A stretch of DNA of 6,647 nucleotides from Holosporales bacterium. Its GTDB lineage: Bacteria; Pseudomonadota; Alphaproteobacteria; RUG11792. Under the pieces are notes generated by a model. The model worked only from the letters and a program-made list of their open reading frames with translations. It was not told the origin of the DNA and did no database searches. A program made the position numbers and the translations under genes. The stretch's first letter is position 1, and each line of letters begins with the position of its first letter. Positions 5,469-6,647 of the stretch are shown here, piece by piece. The stretch covers positions 1 to 6,647 of the forward strand of contig JAITFF010000068.1 in the NCBI GenBank assembly GCA_031281515.1, given 5' to 3'.

Positions 5469-5869
5469 TTATCAGATTCTGTATGCCCCACTGACTGATC
5501 CTCGGCAAAAACCTTGCGATCCACGAGCTCGATAACTGCCATCGGGGCCGCATCCCCATACCGAAATCCAGACTTCATGATACGGACGTATCCTCCAGGA
5601 CGCTCTTTAAACCTCGGAGCTATTTCATCGAACAACTTCCTAACGACGTCGTTGCTCTGCAGTCTCGATAGCGCCAACCTCCTGGCATGCAGCGTATTCC
5701 TCCTGGCAAGCGTAATGAGTTTCTCGACGATTGGACGCAACTCCTTCGCCTTCGGAAGCGTCGTCTTAATTTGCTCATGTTGCAGCAATGAACACGACAG
5801 AGCCTTAAACATGGCCTTCCTATGCGAACTCGTTCGGTTCAGTCTTCGATTTGCAAATCCGTGTCTCAT
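5465..5869 (-). CDS. rplQ: 50S ribosomal protein bL17
   Basis: Large-subunit ribosomal protein located near the exit-tunnel region of the 50S particle. The 134-residue product starts MRHGFANRRLNRTSSHRKAM, the conserved bL17 N-terminus, continues with HEQIKTTLPKAKELRPIVEKLITLAR (31-56) and contains ERPGGYVRIMKSGFRYGDAAPMAVIELVD (88-116). The length is normal. GGAG at 5883-5880 lies 10 nt upstream of the ATG. It follows rpoA by 20 bp, the near-universal rpoA-rplQ pairing, and overlaps the bamE start by 4 bp. The start is fixed by the family N-terminus. Confidence 0.97.
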   Translation of the reverse strand: MRHGFANRRLNRTSSHRKAMFKALSCSLLQHEQIKTTLPKAKELRPIVEKLITLARRNTLHARRLALSRLQSNDVVRKLFDEIAPRFKERPGGYVRIMKSGFRYGDAAPMAVIELVDRKVFAEDQSVGHTESDK

Positions 5870-5889
5870 AACAGTTACGCTCCAAACAA

Positions 5890-6647
5890 CTACCCGTACT
5901 GGTCATCTAGCTTTCTGGCTAGCTCGTCTATGTTCTCGGGTGGCCACCCATCGACGCTAGCACCGAATGACAACCCCATACCGGCCAACAACTCCTTAAT
6001 CTCATTCAACGACTTTCGTCCAAAGTTGGGCGTTCTCAGCATATCACTTTCCGTCCTCTGGATCAAATCCCCTATGTAGAAAATATTCTCATTCTTCAGG
6101 CAATTCGCCGATCTGACGGAAAGCTCAAGCTCATCAACCTTCTTCAACAAATTTTTATTGAACGGTACCTCATCACTTTCTTCTCTCGGCTCATAAACTT
6201 GATGTTCATCAAAATTCACAAAACCAGAAAAATGATCCCTCAAAATCATACTCGCTTGACCGAATGCATCATCCGGGCGAATCGAACCGTCGGTCTTTAT
6301 ACGCAGCAGCAATTTGTCGTAATCAGTCCTCTGGCCAACCCTCGTCTGTTCAACCTTGAAATCGACGAGGCGCACTGGACTGAAAACTGAATCAATCGAT
6401 ATCAGACCGATGATGTTACTTTTGTCCTCGTGATGTACGGCCTGAACATACCCCTTACCGTTTTTAACGGTCAGTTCCATATTGAGAGAAGCCCCGGCCT
6501 CGAGCGAGCAAATTACGTGGTCCGGATCCATAACGTCAACGTCTGCCGAGCAGTTGATATTAGAAGCACGAACAATTTTCGGACCAGTAACAGATATGGT
6601 TACCTTTCTGACCTTGTCGGAATACAGCTTCAGCCTCAGGGATTTAA
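5890..6647 (-). CDS. rpoA: RNA polymerase alpha subunit, C-terminal 251 residues (5' end outside window)
   Basis: Alpha subunit that nucleates assembly of RNA polymerase core and contacts UP elements and activators. The frame stays open to the window edge, so about 85 N-terminal residues are missing by comparison with E. coli; an internal ATG at 6531 is not the start. The visible part of the N-terminal domain includes DPDHVICSLE, GKGYVQAV, DSVFSPVRLVDFKVEQTRVG and QRTDYDKLLLRIKTDGSI. A charged linker (near EPREESDEVP) leads to the C-terminal domain, ELSVRSANCLKNENIFYIGD and LRTPNFGRKSLNEIKELL; the Arg of VRSANC matches E. coli Arg265, which binds UP-element DNA. It ends with a WPPENIDEL tail. 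It leads a compact cluster with rplQ, bamE and tsaE; the operon promoter must lie outside the window. Confidence 0.97.
   Translation of the reverse strand, partial: KSLRLKLYSDKVRKVTISVTGPKIVRASNINCSADVDVMDPDHVICSLEAGASLNMELTVKNGKGYVQAVHHEDKSNIIGLISIDSVFSPVRLVDFKVEQTRVGQRTDYDKLLLRIKTDGSIRPDDAFGQASMILRDHFSGFVNFDEHQVYEPREESDEVPFNKNLLKKVDELELSVRSANCLKNENIFYIGDLIQRTESDMLRTPNFGRKSLNEIKELLAGMGLSFGASVDGWPPENIDELARKLDDQYG

Noticed and set aside
5514..6079. Plus-strand open frames of 148 and 85 codons
   Set aside because: They are antisense shadows of rplQ and rpoA.

Overview
This window looks like chromosomal housekeeping DNA from an alphaproteobacterium. The best guess is a reduced-genome, Rickettsiales-like lineage (an Anaplasmataceae/Neorickettsia-type organism would fit). 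The guess rests on the alphaproteobacterial character of the BamE-like lipoprotein and GyrA, on the mid-40s GC estimated by eye, on rplI standing apart from rpsF-rpsR, and on spacers of about 460 and 560 bp in otherwise compact DNA. It is an inference from reading; no database search was possible.

Layout. Positions 1-1776 (minus) hold the first 592 codons of gyrA; its 3' end lies outside the window. Positions 1777-2235 are a divergent spacer with an extended -10 promoter for gyrA, a candidate promoter for rplI and, between them, a 136-bp element that resembles a MITE: 13-bp perfect terminal inverted repeats flanked by a 9-bp direct repeat with one mismatch. rplI (plus, 2236-2781) encodes ribosomal protein bL9 with an acidic C-terminal tail. 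Positions 2782-3342 are a second long spacer. Its first 270 bp show nothing I can name. Its second part is a compact transcription unit: AT-rich upstream region, strong sigma70-type promoter with a GC-rich discriminator, an RNA of about 190 nt that can fold into a rod, and an intrinsic terminator. murA follows (plus, 3343-4632). Facing it on the minus strand is the distal part of the ribosomal alpha operon: rpoA (5' end outside the window), rplQ, a bamE-like lipoprotein gene and tsaE. These are tightly packed, with gaps of 20 bp, a 4-bp overlap and 5 bp. murA and tsaE converge with only 3 bp between their stop codons.

Function. The genes serve DNA supercoiling (GyrA), transcription (RpoA), translation (bL17, bL9 and TsaE for the t6A modification of tRNA), peptidoglycan precursor synthesis (MurA) and outer-membrane protein assembly (BamE). 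The most interesting parts are not the proteins. They are the RNA unit upstream of murA, which contains mutually exclusive terminator and anti-terminator pairings and a possible 21-codon leader ORF with a strong ribosome-binding site, and the MITE-like element. GyrA also carries alanine at both classical quinolone-resistance positions.
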